Notes: generated by a model from the letters alone, not told the origin. Numbered from the stretch's first letter, positions 27,190 to 36,382 are shown. The stretch is 64,000 bases of DNA from Collibacillus ludicampi (GCF_023705585.1 NZ_BOQE01000001.1:2354710-2418709), one strand, 5' to 3'. A program made the numbers and translations.

Positions 27190-27532
27190 ATCAATCTCCT
27201 CCTTAACTTTTAAATTTAATCTCTTGCTCGCCTTTAAGTCTAAAAGAAAAAAGTAACCAATCTATGAGAACGATGGGAACTTTTCTTAAAAAACTATTAA
27301 AAAAATATGAATGGATCATAAAATCACATCTTTAACTTTAACAATTTTATGTTATAATACTTTAAAGCTTTTTAGTATATGGTTGTACTTAATTTAAATT
27401 GATCAACAGGAGTTAAGCTTTTCCGGGCATAAACCAATCGGTCGGTAGTGTGTTTGGAATGCATCCTACGGAATGAGAATCAATCTCTTTAACGAAATTG
27501 GAGTAGAAAAAGCCAACAGAAAGGTGTCGTTC
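27190..27532. other. Divergent intergenic region with a -10 element
   Basis: Separates the repeat protein gene from the permease gene. TATAAT at 27353-27358 with a weak -35 TTTAAC at 27331-27336 (16-bp spacer) could drive the permease. CCAATCGGTCGGTAGT near 27431 looks like a half operator. No T-box or riboswitch was recognised. Confidence 0.4.
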
Positions 27533-28897
27533 GTGATCATGAATCATGGAAAGCAAGAGCTTGCACGTCAATTAAAATCGCGTCATATCATGATGATCGC
27601 TTTAGGCGGGGCGATCGGTGCCGGCATATTTAAAGGAAGCAGCAGTTCTATTTCCCTTGCCGGCCCTGGAGTCATCTTCGCTTATATATGGGGAGGGCTG
27701 CTCTTATTATTTGTCATGCAAGGATTAGCGGAGATGGCGGTACAGAATCCGCAAGCCCGGACGTTTCGAGAATTGATTGAACCGATTTTAGGGCGTTTCA
27801 CGGGATATACACTCGGCTGGATTTATTGGTTGAACTGGGTACTCGTCATGTCTGCCGAGACGGCTGCGTCGGCAGTGTTTCTGCAGTACTGGTTTGCGGA
27901 TGTTCCTCTTTGGGTTCTATCTTTAATCGTATCGATTGCGATTACCTTTTTGAATCTCTTTCAAGTAAATATATTCGGGGAGACAGAATACTGGTTGGCA
28001 GGTATCAAAGTCACTGTTTTATCCTTGTTTATTATCTTAGGCGGGGTTTTGCTTTTTGAGGGACTTGGCGATCATCCTGCCGTAGGTTTCAGCCATCTGA
28101 CCAGTCACGGTGGGTTTTTCCCGCATGGTTTCACAGGTCTGGCAACTTCCATGCTTGTCGTGATGTTTTCATTCGGCGGGACAGAAATGATTGGGATGAC
28201 ATTAGGTGAAACGGAAAATCCGGAAAAAGTAATTCCGCGGGCTTCCCGTGGTGTGATCTACCGAGTCTTGCTGTTTTATGTCCTACCGATTCTTGTCATC
28301 GTGAGCCTCGTGCCGTGGGATCAGGTTTCTGCAGCGGGCAGCCCTTTTGTAACCGTTTTTCAGGCGATCGGTATCCCCTACGTTGGGGGCCTGATGAACT
28401 TCGTTATGTTAACGGCCGTTTTATCTGCTACCAATACGGGTATGTACGCTGCATCGCGCATGCTCTACACACAGGCGCTCGATCGACAAGCACCGCGCTT
28501 CTTCGGCGTTCTCTCGAAACGGAAAGTTCCGGTACGCGCTCTGCTTGCCAGTACCTCTTTCCTTTATGTAGGGGTCATTGTAGCCTTTTTTGCAAAAGGG
28601 CACACATTCGATTACCTTATGATCATCCCGGGCTACACTGTAATGGCGACTTGGATCGTGCTTTTACTAGCCCATCTCTTCAGCCATAAAAAAGGAATGA
28701 AAGTGAAAGGGTATACTTTCAAAGGTTTTCCCGTTATCACTGCGTTCGCGCTCTTCTTTATGCTCTTGATTTTTGCCGGGGTGATCTTGACATCTCCACT
28801 GTTTGGTACACTCTTTTTCTTCCTGGCATTGTTGATCATCATCGTAAGTTACCGTTTGCAACAAAGAGCATCTTTCATGAGAGTCAAACGTCTTTAA
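27533..28897 (+). CDS. APC-family amino acid permease
   Basis: About 454 residues and twelve predicted helices. The N-terminal signature HIMMIALGGAIGAGIFKGSS and the FSFGGTEMIGMTLGETENPEKVIPRA region place it in the amino acid transporter family of the APC superfamily (GabP/ProY/RocE-like). GTG 27533 has AAAGGTG 6 nt upstream; an earlier in-frame ATG has no good ribosome site. The exact amino acid cannot be told. A bidirectional terminator follows. Confidence 0.88.
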   Translation: MIMNHGKQELARQLKSRHIMMIALGGAIGAGIFKGSSSSISLAGPGVIFAYIWGGLLLLFVMQGLAEMAVQNPQARTFRELIEPILGRFTGYTLGWIYWLNWVLVMSAETAASAVFLQYWFADVPLWVLSLIVSIAITFLNLFQVNIFGETEYWLAGIKVTVLSLFIILGGVLLFEGLGDHPAVGFSHLTSHGGFFPHGFTGLATSMLVVMFSFGGTEMIGMTLGETENPEKVIPRASRGVIYRVLLFYVLPILVIVSLVPWDQVSAAGSPFVTVFQAIGIPYVGGLMNFVMLTAVLSATNTGMYAASRMLYTQALDRQAPRFFGVLSKRKVPVRALLASTSFLYVGVIVAFFAKGHTFDYLMIIPGYTVMATWIVLLLAHLFSHKKGMKVKGYTFKGFPVITAFALFFMLLIFAGVILTSPLFGTLFFFLALLIIIVSYRLQQRASFMRVKRL

Positions 28898-28916
28898 GGG
28901 AATTTGGGTGATACAA

Positions 28917-28955
28917 AAGAAATCCACCAAGAAACAAAGGTGGATTTCTTTCCTA
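28917..28955. terminator. Bidirectional terminator between permease and DUF441 gene
   Basis: AAAGAAATCCACC pairs perfectly with GGTGGATTTCTTT (13 bp) across a roughly 10-nt loop, followed by CCTATTTTATT. Confidence 0.8.
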
Positions 28956-28957
28956 TT

Positions 28958-29404
28958 TTATTTAAACCATCCGAGGATAATTGATGCAATACCTGCCGCG
29001 ATCAAAGGTCCCACGGGGACTCCTTTGAGAAAGGAGACTCCAATAATAGTACCGATCATAATGCTTGCTACCATCAAAGGATTCGAACTTAACAAGCTGA
29101 GTCCACGGCCGCCGAGGTATGCAACAAATATCCCGACGATCAGACCGAAGATCGTTGAGGGATGCGTAAATACTTTAATCATCTGATCCCATCCGATTTT
29201 TCCCGAAGCGATAGGCGCCAACACACCGATCGTCAAGATTATGATTCCCACTTGCAAACCGTACTTCTCAAGCAGGGGAATATAACGATCAAGATGAATG
29301 AGCCGTAATACTAACAAAATACTTACCGCAATTGCGACAGATTCGTTATTTCCCAAAATTCCAATAGCGAGTAAGAGTAATAAAATGACATTCACCGTAT
29401 CCAT
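28958..29404 (-). CDS. DUF441 family membrane protein
   Basis: A 148-residue, very hydrophobic protein with about four helices. The pattern VLAPIASGKIGWDQMIKVF, FVAYLGGRGLSLLSSNP and GVPVGPLIAAGIASIILGW matches the DUF441 (YtwI) family of Bacillota, whose function is unknown. Transcription converges on the amino acid permease, and the terminator lies just after its stop. Confidence 0.87.
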   Translation of the reverse strand: MDTVNVILLLLLAIGILGNNESVAIAVSILLVLRLIHLDRYIPLLEKYGLQVGIIILTIGVLAPIASGKIGWDQMIKVFTHPSTIFGLIVGIFVAYLGGRGLSLLSSNPLMVASIMIGTIIGVSFLKGVPVGPLIAAGIASIILGWFK

Positions 29405-29504
29405 AGAGAGTGTAACATTCCTTTTTCTGAAAATGTTTTGGTTACATTGTAATAGGTCTCAAGAAAATTGTAAAAGTATGCTGTTTGGATTCCATGGCAA
29501 ACTG

Positions 29505-29535
29505 TAAAAACTCCTGGTGGACCAGGAGTTTCATC
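29505..29535 (-). terminator. Terminator after the BamE-like lipoprotein gene
   Basis: AAACTCCTGG and CCAGGAGTTT form a perfect 10-bp stem with a 4-nt loop. On the minus strand it ends in a T run (GTTTTTAC). Confidence 0.75.
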
Positions 29536-29546
29536 ATGATGTGATA

Positions 29547-30017
29547 TTATTGTAACCCCGCTTGTTCCTTGTCCAGTAATTTTCCGCTACGGAAAGTCAG
29601 TTTTGCATACGAGTTCGGCGATTCACCTTTATATTGATAGGTAACGGTGTACAAAGGATCGTCAGGATTCCCGGACTTTGAAACGATATCCCCTGGTCCC
29701 CCCACGAGGGAGAATACCTCATTCAAGGTCATTCCGTGTTTAAGCCGATCGAAAATCTGTTTGTCGATCACGGGTTGCGATTTCTTTTGCACTTCTGATT
29801 TTACAGGATTTTGTGAAGATGGAGTTGCTTGTTCCTGTTGATGAGAGGGTTCTTGTTTTGTTTGATCTGACGTATCCTTTTGTTGGTTTGCTGCATTCGT
29901 ACTGGTGCTCGCCGACGGTTCTTGCTGTTTGGAGCTGCATCCGGTCGCACCAATGATGAGAACAGCGAGAGTCCAGATCCACCATTTTGGAATTGGATTT
30001 TTCTTCTTTTCTAACAT
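29547..30017 (-). CDS. Lipoprotein with BamE/DUF3862-like domain
   Basis: A 156-residue exported protein. A signal helix (WWIWTLAVLIIGATGCSS) ends in the lipobox ATGC. A Ser/Thr/Gln-rich low-complexity linker follows (about residues 30-85). The C-terminal domain FDRLKHGMTLNEVFSLVGGP with VTYQYKGESPNSYAKLTFRS matches the SmpA/BamE-like DUF3862 fold. Such proteins in Bacillota are cell-surface lipoproteins of unknown role. It is monocistronic. Confidence 0.83.
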   Translation of the reverse strand: MLEKKKNPIPKWWIWTLAVLIIGATGCSSKQQEPSASTSTNAANQQKDTSDQTKQEPSHQQEQATPSSQNPVKSEVQKKSQPVIDKQIFDRLKHGMTLNEVFSLVGGPGDIVSKSGNPDDPLYTVTYQYKGESPNSYAKLTFRSGKLLDKEQAGLQ

Positions 30018-30354
30018 GACATCCTCTCCTTTATTTTTAGTTAACCATAAGGAGTGGATGGGAGCAAGGAATTTACTGGTTAACTGGGTCTATTCACATG
30101 CGAACGTACTTTGTTGTATACACGCTTGAGGATCGTGAAATACTGTGGGCAAATTGTATCGTATGATTCATGAAGTGGAAATGATGAATGATGACAAAAT
30201 AAATTAATGTAACATATAATTTAAATACAATTGTATTCTCGCTTGAAGAAATGGCATGTCAATGACGATTGGATGACTCCTACTCCATCAATGGAAAGGT
30301 AGGAGTTTGTTTTTGTTAACATTGGAGTCCAACGAATGTAATGGGGGAGCCCAT
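30018..30354 (+). other. Intergenic region with an upstream hairpin
   Basis: The only structure seen is ACTCCTAC (30276-30283) with GTAGGAGT (30299-30306) followed by TTGTTTTTG. This is a terminator-like hairpin just before the pgpA-like gene and could be an attenuator. Otherwise no gene or known motif was recognised. Confidence 0.45.
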
Positions 30355-30879
30355 ATGAAGAGATTTGTTCACAGTACAGAAGTGAAGAAGGCTACGTATG
30401 ATGCTTTGGCAAGCCGCGGCGTAACGATTGAGGAAATTGCGAAACTCACTCTATTTCTACAATCCCCATACATACCTGATTTAACTTTGGATGAATGTAT
30501 CCAAAATGTCCAGAAGGTATTGGAAAAAAGAGAAGTACAAAATGCTGTTCTCACAGGTATCGAATTGGATGTTCTTGCTGAAAAGAAAGGCCTTTCAACA
30601 CCGCTCCAAGATATCGTGGAGGCGGATGAAAGTTTATATGGGATCGACGAGGTTTTGGCCTTATCCATTCTCAATATATACGGAAGCATCGGTTACACGA
30701 ATTACGGGTATATTGATAAACTAAAACATGGAATTTTGCAAACTCTCAACGATAAATCAACAGGGAAAGTTCATACGTTCCTGGATGATCTGGTAGGCGC
30801 AATTGCTGCCGCAGCGGCGAGCAGGCTGGCGCATCATTACCGCGCCAAGGTTGAGCAAAATATGGATGATCAAGCGTAA
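30355..30879 (+). CDS. Phosphatidylglycerophosphatase A-like protein (PgpA/YutG)
   Basis: A 174-residue protein of the PgpA family (Bacillus YutG type). It has YDALASRGVTIEEIAKLTLFLQ at the N-terminus and GIDEVLALSILNIYGSIGYTNYGYIDK in the core. The HTFLDDLVGAIAAAAASRLAHHY segment resembles the conserved acidic DD site. It would remove phosphate from phosphatidylglycerophosphate, or a related lipid or soluble substrate. ATG 30355 follows GGGGGAG. A dispersed repeat copy lies downstream. Confidence 0.83.
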   Translation: MKRFVHSTEVKKATYDALASRGVTIEEIAKLTLFLQSPYIPDLTLDECIQNVQKVLEKREVQNAVLTGIELDVLAEKKGLSTPLQDIVEADESLYGIDEVLALSILNIYGSIGYTNYGYIDKLKHGILQTLNDKSTGKVHTFLDDLVGAIAAAAASRLAHHYRAKVEQNMDDQA

Positions 30880-30928
30880 ACGGGCATGTGTTTTCTATCA
30901 GCACACATTGAAAAGATCTTCAAGGATG

Positions 30929-31372
30929 ACGGCTACTTTTAAAATGAGTGCTTGGGTGGGTGTATCTCTTTGCGCTTGGGTTCGATGAAGGTCTTGCGGG
31001 CATATGCTTGGCGTTCATGCTCCGTGGAGGTCGTTTCAGCGGTTATATGCATTGCGCTCATGCTCCGTGAAGGTCGTCTCGCATGGAATCATAATCATAT
31101 GTTGCGAGACGACCTTCAAAGTCGCTATTACGCGCAATGCATATACCCTTTTACATTCGAAAGGAAGCGAGACGACCTTCAAAGTCGCTGTTTCACGCCA
31201 AGCATATGCCCTTTAACGTCCTAGAGTAAGCGGAACGACCTTCCACTCACCTCTGCGCTGCAAAGCGATACAACCCACCCAAAAGATACTCCGTTGCATT
31301 AGGCAGCTTAAATCTCTCTTCCTGCACAAGAAACTTTTCATCCTCTGATGGCGCTGTTTTCGGCATGAATGG
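30929..31372 (-). repeat. Full copy (R2) of the dispersed palindromic repeat
   Basis: About 440 bp without a gene. In plus-strand order: GGCTACTTTTAAAATGAGTG, then TTGGGTGGGTGTATC..TTTGCGC, several GGTCGT motifs, and a hairpin with perfect 15-bp arms (31069-31083 and 31103-31117) and a 19-nt loop. Two inverted GCGAGACGACCTTC motifs follow, then a 125-bp right arm (31230-31354) ending GATGGCGC. The outer TTGGGTGGGTGTATC and GATACAACCCACCCAA blocks are inverted repeats of each other. It is taken as the minus orientation relative to R4 and R5. Confidence 0.85.
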
Positions 31373-31490
31373 CTATCATGAGGGTGAATGGCAAAATATA
31401 CACCCGTTTGATTGCTTTCAGAGGCGACCGCGAGCCATAAGCTTTCGGGCTTCTCTAATTGTTCGCTTATCACAATTTTTCGAAAAGGGA

Positions 31491-32345
31491 CTAGCAACGA
31501 TCGTTCGACCCGAAGAGACGGATCTTCTCGCGGACGACTTCTTTGATCGCTTCACGCGCGGGTCCGAGAATCTTGCGCGGATCATATACTTTCGCATTGT
31601 TGTTCAAAATTTCGCGAACTTTCGCTGTAAATGCGATTTGATTCTCTGTATTCACATTGATTTTGGATACGCCAAGCGAGATCGCTTTGCGGATATCTTC
31701 ATCCGGAATGCCGCTGCCTCCGTGCAATACGAGAGGTACACCCGTGAGATCACGGATTTTGGCGAGGCGGTCAAAGTCGAGTTCCGGTTTTCCTTTGTAC
31801 GGACCATGTGCGGAACCGATCGCTGGCGCCAACGCATCGATTCCCGTTTCTTGTACAAGGCGTTGCGCTTCCTCCGGAATCGCGAGGGAAGCCTCTCGCT
31901 CATCGACAGTCAAGTCATCTTCCGTACCGCCGATTCGGCCAAGCTCGCCTTCCACATCGATGCCGAGCACATGACACGCATCCACAACCTGCTTGGTCTT
32001 GGCGATGTTTTCTTCCAGCGGATAGTGGGATGCGTCGATCATGATGGATGAGAAACCGGCGCGGATACATTTGAGCACGACTTGATAAGAGGAACCGTGA
32101 TCGAGATGCAGGATCACAGGTACACTCGCTTTCTCGGCAGCCGCTTTCGCCATCGTCACCGTGTATTCGAGACCCATATATTTCATGGCACCTTCCGATA
32201 CACCGAGAATCACGGGGGATCGTTCTTCTTCCGCTACTTCGACGATCGCTTGCAGAAACTCCAGGTTGTTCACGTTAAATTGGCCAACGGCGTACCCATT
32301 CTTGAGTCCATCGGTCAGTACTTCTTTAAATGATGCGAATCCCAT
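31491..32345 (-). CDS. fbaA: Class II fructose-bisphosphate aldolase
   Basis: Glycolytic zinc-dependent aldolase of 284 residues, like Bacillus FbaA (285). Active-site motifs: PVILHLDHGSSYQVV (catalytic Asp and zinc His), DVEGELGRIGGTEDD, ALAPAIGSAHGPYKG (zinc His) and LVLHGGSGIPDEDI (zinc His). ATG 32345 follows AAGGAGGAG; the frame extends upstream without a better site. It is flanked on both sides by copies of the same repeat in the same orientation, and its usual neighbours (spo0F, fsa, murA, rho) are absent. Confidence 0.94.
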   Translation of the reverse strand: MGFASFKEVLTDGLKNGYAVGQFNVNNLEFLQAIVEVAEEERSPVILGVSEGAMKYMGLEYTVTMAKAAAEKASVPVILHLDHGSSYQVVLKCIRAGFSSIMIDASHYPLEENIAKTKQVVDACHVLGIDVEGELGRIGGTEDDLTVDEREASLAIPEEAQRLVQETGIDALAPAIGSAHGPYKGKPELDFDRLAKIRDLTGVPLVLHGGSGIPDEDIRKAISLGVSKINVNTENQIAFTAKVREILNNNAKVYDPRKILGPAREAIKEVVREKIRLFGSNDRC

Positions 32346-32436
32346 TTTAGTCTCCTCCTTAATTCTCGCGCGTTTCAGAGTGTTTACCCACACTTTAACA
32401 CTCGTCATCTCGCTGACTATCTTTTACTAATTTGAA

Positions 32437-32660
32437 AACTAGTGCTTGGGTGGGTGTATCGCTTTGCGCTTGGGTTCGATGAAGGTCGTCCCGCCTGGAT
32501 TCTTAATAGAGGTTGCGGAACGACCTTCCACTCACCTCTGCGCTGCAAAGCGATACAACCCACCCAAAAGATACTCCGTTGCATTAGGCAGCTTAAATCT
32601 CTCTTCCCGCACAAGAAACTTTTCATCCTCTGATGGCGCCGCTTGCGACATGGGGGACTA
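32437..32660 (-). repeat. Internally deleted copy (R3) of the dispersed repeat
   Basis: Same orientation as R2. The left 47 bp (32441-32487) and right 125 bp (32515-32639) each differ from R2 by one base. About 209 bp that contain the central hairpin in R2 are missing, leaving one GGTCGT motif and one inverted ACGACC motif. Confidence 0.85.
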
Positions 32661-32818
32661 TCTAGGAAAGTACAAATGGCGGCTCAAGTAATTTGTACTT
32701 TCCGGATGTCAAAAAAGTCTTCTGGTATTCGTTCTTGCTTCGTTGATTGCGCTTCGATGGAAGTTTTTTGTGAATCGAAGGTATTACCTGATTTTTAATA
32801 ATCTTATTGTAATAATTC

Positions 32819-32855
32819 GGGACATTTTTGGCAATCTATGGTCAAAAAATGTCCC
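32819..32855. terminator. Inverted repeat, possible terminator of the CxxC-protein gene
   Basis: GGGACATTTTTG (32819-32830) pairs with CAAAAAATGTCCC (32843-32855) with a one-base bulge. T-rich arms make it resemble a terminator for the minus-strand gene, though no clear T tail follows. Confidence 0.45.
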
Positions 32856-32881
32856 GGATAAAGAATAGAAAAGCGGTCGGT

Positions 32882-33391
32882 TTATACCGACATCGCTTGA
32901 ATATTCTTTACATGTCTTTGTTTCATTTCCAAGAGAAAGCTCCGCGTTTCCTCATGCATGCCAAATGAAAGAGCGTCATTAATTTTGCGGGCAACCCACG
33001 CTTGCCCCTTGTTTAAAAGCGAAATCTTGTCTTCGAACGAGGGTTGCGCTTTTACTTTTTCCAAGAATGTGCCCGTTTTCTTACTGGGGGTTCCCCCCTC
33101 TCTGCGCACCGCTTCGATCAGACCGGAGCAGCTCCAAGCTTCGTCTTTTTTGATGTCTTTCATTCGTTCTTCATAGACAGTGGAAGGGTATATACGTAAT
33201 AGGTAATCCAGAGTTTCGACACCCGCTTTTTCTGCTTCCAATAACTGATTTAATATATGAATGAGTTCGTCATTCTCCCGGCATGTGAAACATAAAATAT
33301 GGCTTGAATCGAGCACTATTCCATGTAAGAATCCGTCCGAACAATATACTTCTTTTGTACAGCGGATGCACCGTCCCACCGCTTCCCGCAT
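32882..33391 (-). CDS. Hypothetical protein with N-terminal CxxC pairs and helical C-terminus
   Basis: A 169-residue protein. The N-terminus has cysteine pairs (CIRCTKEVYC and CFTC) that could bind zinc. The rest is predicted helical, with LNQLLEAEKAGVETLDYLLR resembling a ferritin-like/DUF6306-type helix, and a conserved-looking LLNKGQAWVARKINDALSF segment. I cannot assign a function. It is transcribed divergently from the phosphodiesterase gene. Confidence 0.6.
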   Translation of the reverse strand: MREAVGRCIRCTKEVYCSDGFLHGIVLDSSHILCFTCRENDELIHILNQLLEAEKAGVETLDYLLRIYPSTVYEERMKDIKKDEAWSCSGLIEAVRREGGTPSKKTGTFLEKVKAQPSFEDKISLLNKGQAWVARKINDALSFGMHEETRSFLLEMKQRHVKNIQAMSV

Positions 33392-33584
33392 ACGTCATTC
33401 CTCCCATTTTCGTTGTGATTTCATTATATGACTTGTATCGATCATACCGAAGTTTATTTTCACAAGAATGTTTTCATGTGCCGAGGACTTCTTGTTAGAG
33501 ACAAGCAAAATGTCTAACAATAAGAACAAAACTGTTGGATCAAGAAAAAAAGATCCTTTGATTTCGAAAAGGAGCGATAGAAGG

Positions 33585-34298
33585 ATGCATTCGTTAATCT
33601 TAGGACATCGTGGCGCGAGCGGACATGCACCGGAAAACACGTTAGCTTCTTTCCGTTTGGCATTTCAGTATGGGGCCGATGGGGTGGAATTTGATGTACA
33701 TGTGAGCAAAGAGGGGGCGTTGGTGGTCTGCCACGACCCGCGTGTGGATCGTACGACAGACGGAAGCGGAGAGATTCGCGCGATGAATCTTTCCCAGATC
33801 AAGAAACTGGACGCCGGATCCTGGTACGGAAAGGATTTCACGGGGGAGCGTATGCCTACATTGCAGGAGGTGTTTGCGATCGCTCCTTTTGAATCCATAC
33901 TCAATATCGAAGTGAAAAAAGGGGTTCATGGTTTGTATCCTCTGGAGAAGCCTCTGGCGAGTGCCATTCTTTCTTCCGGGCGCCTGAATCAGATTATCGT
34001 CTCTTCTTTCGAAACCAAATACTTAATCAATTTGCACCAGGTGTGTCCGCAATTGCGTTTAGGGCTATTGATCCATCCTGAGGAACTATTTTCCTTTTCC
34101 TTCGATACATTACCGTCCATCCCGTTATATTCTTTACACCCGTATTTTGCCTTCCTCAATGAAGAATGGGTGAAGAAAGCTCGGCAAAAAGGGTATCGTA
34201 TCTTCACCTGGACAGCCAACGACAAAAAGGATATTGAATACTGCGTACACCTCGGATGTGACGGAATCATTACGAATTATCCGGATCGGCGGCCGTAA
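33585..34298 (+). CDS. Glycerophosphodiester phosphodiesterase
   Basis: Cytoplasmic GDPD enzyme of 237 residues (UgpQ/GlpQ family). It hydrolyses glycerophosphodiesters to glycerol 3-phosphate and an alcohol. The catalytic HRGASGHAPENTLASFRLAF motif carries both active-site His with the next block. VEFDVHVSKEGALVVCHDP holds the metal-binding and second His residues. The C-terminal FTWTANDKKDI and GCDGIITNYPD are typical. No signal peptide is seen if translation begins at ATG 33585, which follows AAAAGGAG by 10 nt. Confidence 0.88.
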   Translation: MHSLILGHRGASGHAPENTLASFRLAFQYGADGVEFDVHVSKEGALVVCHDPRVDRTTDGSGEIRAMNLSQIKKLDAGSWYGKDFTGERMPTLQEVFAIAPFESILNIEVKKGVHGLYPLEKPLASAILSSGRLNQIIVSSFETKYLINLHQVCPQLRLGLLIHPEELFSFSFDTLPSIPLYSLHPYFAFLNEEWVKKARQKGYRIFTWTANDKKDIEYCVHLGCDGIITNYPDRRP

Positions 34299-34471
34299 CG
34301 GGCATCCATGTTTCCGAAAGGCAAAAGAAATTCAGTGATGATTCGCGTTTTGCTGCGTCGAGAGCCGCTTGATTGAGGTTTTTTTACAAATCCTTTGGAT
34401 TTTATTAATTTTTGATTCATCAGCAACCGTTAGAATGGGGGCAACAGGAGATCCAAGGGAGATGAGAGTTG

Positions 34472-34738
34472 ATGAGAAATCGAGACCAGTCCTGCGGGAC
34501 GATGATTGTTGAAGGAACACGCGTGGCTTATATTTGTGGTTCACCAGAGTTCTTGCAGGAATTGTCAAAATGTGATGTTCTCTACCTATTGCGAACCGAT
34601 GAGCAGCCCGTTTCTTATCTTGAACCTGGATCCAATCGCCTGACGTTGGCACAGTGTGTACAACGCGGCGGAATCGCTTTGGAAATCACGGATCAGATCC
34701 GGCAACAATGCATGGAATCCGTGCGACTCAACAACTGA
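34472..34738 (+). CDS. Small hypothetical protein
   Basis: Not recognised. An 88-residue protein with four cysteines (CGTMIVEGTRVAYICGSPEF, KCDVLYLLR, AQCVQRGG, QQCMESV), mixed alpha/beta character and no signal peptide. ATG 34472 lies after AGGGAGATGAGAG. It stands alone, followed by a long perfect inverted repeat. Confidence 0.5.
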   Translation: MRNRDQSCGTMIVEGTRVAYICGSPEFLQELSKCDVLYLLRTDEQPVSYLEPGSNRLTLAQCVQRGGIALEITDQIRQQCMESVRLNN

Positions 34739-34802
34739 CCCTCATTGTTATCGGCGGGATTTATCCATAGAGATAGTCCTGGTTGACTTTTTTACAGATA
34801 CA

Positions 34803-34853
34803 GAACAAATGCAGAAGGACTCGTGCAGTGATCGAGTCCTTCTGCATTTGTTC
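34803..34853. terminator. Perfect 21-bp inverted repeat, probable bidirectional terminator
   Basis: Arms 34803-34823 and 34833-34853 pair over 21 bp without mismatch around a 9-nt loop. T content at the 3' side is low (GTTC). The rest of the 34739-35138 stretch shows a 12-bp perfect palindrome ATTACATGTAAT (34887-34898) that might be an operator, and nothing else. Confidence 0.6.
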
Positions 34854-35138
34854 AGAGAAAATTATGTTATTTTTATGTCAAATAATATTACATGTAATGA
34901 TGATCACGAATGAGTGAGAAATAACCGTTAAATAGCCAAAGAAAACGCTCTAGATATGAAATAGCTTCAAATGTTCCTCTTTTTCAAGTTTTGCCATATA
35001 CATTGCGATCCGTTATTATGAAGTAAACAATATGTTAATATTGCTGACATAACGGTGGTTGTATCGCTAAGAATATTTTCGTACTCTCAATTTTGTGTAA
35101 TTAAAATTAACCTGATAAATGGAAGAGGGGGAATCGTG

Positions 35139-35306
35139 ATGGGATTGTTATACGATCTTGCTGAAAAAATTCGCGAAGCCAAAAGCCGGAGTGAAAACAA
35201 AGTGAAATCTTTCACGATCAAGGAGAGTGATACGGATGATCGGAGCGAGAGTTATCAAAACGTCTCTGGCAGTGTCTCTCTCCGTGCTGACGGCCAGAAC
35301 TCTTGA
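35139..35306 (+). CDS. Possible 55-residue protein overlapping the exporter gene
   Basis: Small ORF with a good ribosome site (AGAGGGGG, 7 nt before ATG 35139). The product begins GLLYDLAEKIREAKSRSENK and is helical and charged. Its last 23 codons overlap the exporter gene in another frame, so that part may be non-native. It could be a leader peptide or a small coupled protein. Support is limited to the start signal. Confidence 0.35.
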   Translation: MGLLYDLAEKIREAKSRSENKVKSFTIKESDTDDRSESYQNVSGSVSLRADGQNS

Positions 35307-36198
35307 TCTTCACACGCCTCTCTTTGCGGGTATTGTTTCTGTCTTGTCGGTACAACCTTCAATCATCCGTTCATTCCGTCTTGGGATTCAACAAACGATG
35401 AGTGCAGCCATTGGATCAGTTCTCGGCGCTTTGACGATGTATTCGTTCGGTACCTCTTGTTTTGTCGTGGGGCTCGTCACACTTATCCTCATGGTGTTGC
35501 ACGTAAAGTTTCGCCGGGCAAACATGCTGTTGATTTCTGTGGTGAGTGCAATAAATACGATGGGGGCTGCCGATCTCACTTTCCTCGAAGCGGCAGGGAA
35601 TGAGGTATCACTTGTATTGATCGGTGTAGGGATCGGTACACTTGTCAATTGTCTTCACAAGCCGAAGCATCAAGAAAGAGCGGAAGATTTGATTCAACAG
35701 TCAGAAGCGATGTTGCGGGCTCTCCTCCATTTTATGTGCCTCAGCTTCAAAGAGCAAGAGATTACTTCTTATCCCATCATGCGAGAACAGATTGATCAGG
35801 TGAGAGAGTATATAGAGAGGGGGAAAGAAATTTCTCGATTGATGATTGAAGACGAGAAAATTGTGAATTTCTCCGGGAAAAATACGCTCATGATTTTTCG
35901 GACTTTGGAAAGCTGTGTTGAACGCATTCGGGATATGTCCAAAGCGCTTCAAGGAACTGCCTGTCTTCCTGCGGAACTTGCATTCTCAGAAAAGGCGATT
36001 GCACTTCTGGTCAAGATGCAAGAACGAAAGTTTCTTGGAAGAAGCGCGCATATGGATGTTATGGGCAAGATCCTGGAAAAAAGAAGAAAAAGCATGTGGA
36101 CTCAACAAAAGGGGGAGGAATATTTCGAGAGCAAGTTGGCGTTCTATAATTTTTACGGGTTTTTACACGAATATCTCAAGATGATCGATTCGGTATGA
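35236..36198 (+). CDS. Aromatic acid exporter family protein (ArAE_1/FUSC-like)
   Basis: A 320-residue protein. The N-terminal half has about four to six helices with VIKTSLAVSLSVLTARTLDL, FAGIVSVLSVQPSIIRSFRL and a GxxLGA motif (GSVLGALTMYSFG). This matches the DUF939/ArAE_1 family. The C-terminal half is a cytoplasmic helical domain (LIQQSEAMLRALLHFMCLSF onward). Exported substrate unknown. ATG 36236-like upstream starts are absent; ATG 35236 lies 10 nt after AAGGAG. Confidence 0.82.
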   Translation: MIGARVIKTSLAVSLSVLTARTLDLHTPLFAGIVSVLSVQPSIIRSFRLGIQQTMSAAIGSVLGALTMYSFGTSCFVVGLVTLILMVLHVKFRRANMLLISVVSAINTMGAADLTFLEAAGNEVSLVLIGVGIGTLVNCLHKPKHQERAEDLIQQSEAMLRALLHFMCLSFKEQEITSYPIMREQIDQVREYIERGKEISRLMIEDEKIVNFSGKNTLMIFRTLESCVERIRDMSKALQGTACLPAELAFSEKAIALLVKMQERKFLGRSAHMDVMGKILEKRRKSMWTQQKGEEYFESKLAFYNFYGFLHEYLKMIDSV

Positions 36199-36382
36199 CT
36201 CATCCCTAGATGAAGCAAACAATTCTGTGTCAATAAATATGAACATGGTTTCGTGAGAGTTGGTTCGCGGAATGGTTGTTGATTTAAAATGATTCCATGA
36301 TATCTGCAGAAAAATGATGAAAAACCGCTTTCATCGTGAAGGATTGAAGCGAAAATTCATGTTATATATACTATACATCTCT

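Noticed and set aside
27190..27532. T-box or amino acid riboswitch before the permease
   Set aside because: No T-box core sequence or suitable terminator pair was visible.
30952..31224. Several ORFs of 60-90 codons inside the repeat copies (also at 32442-32691, 52328-52658, 63588-63833)
   Set aside because: They arise from the repeat's own sequence, occur in several frames and both strands, and lack ribosome sites.
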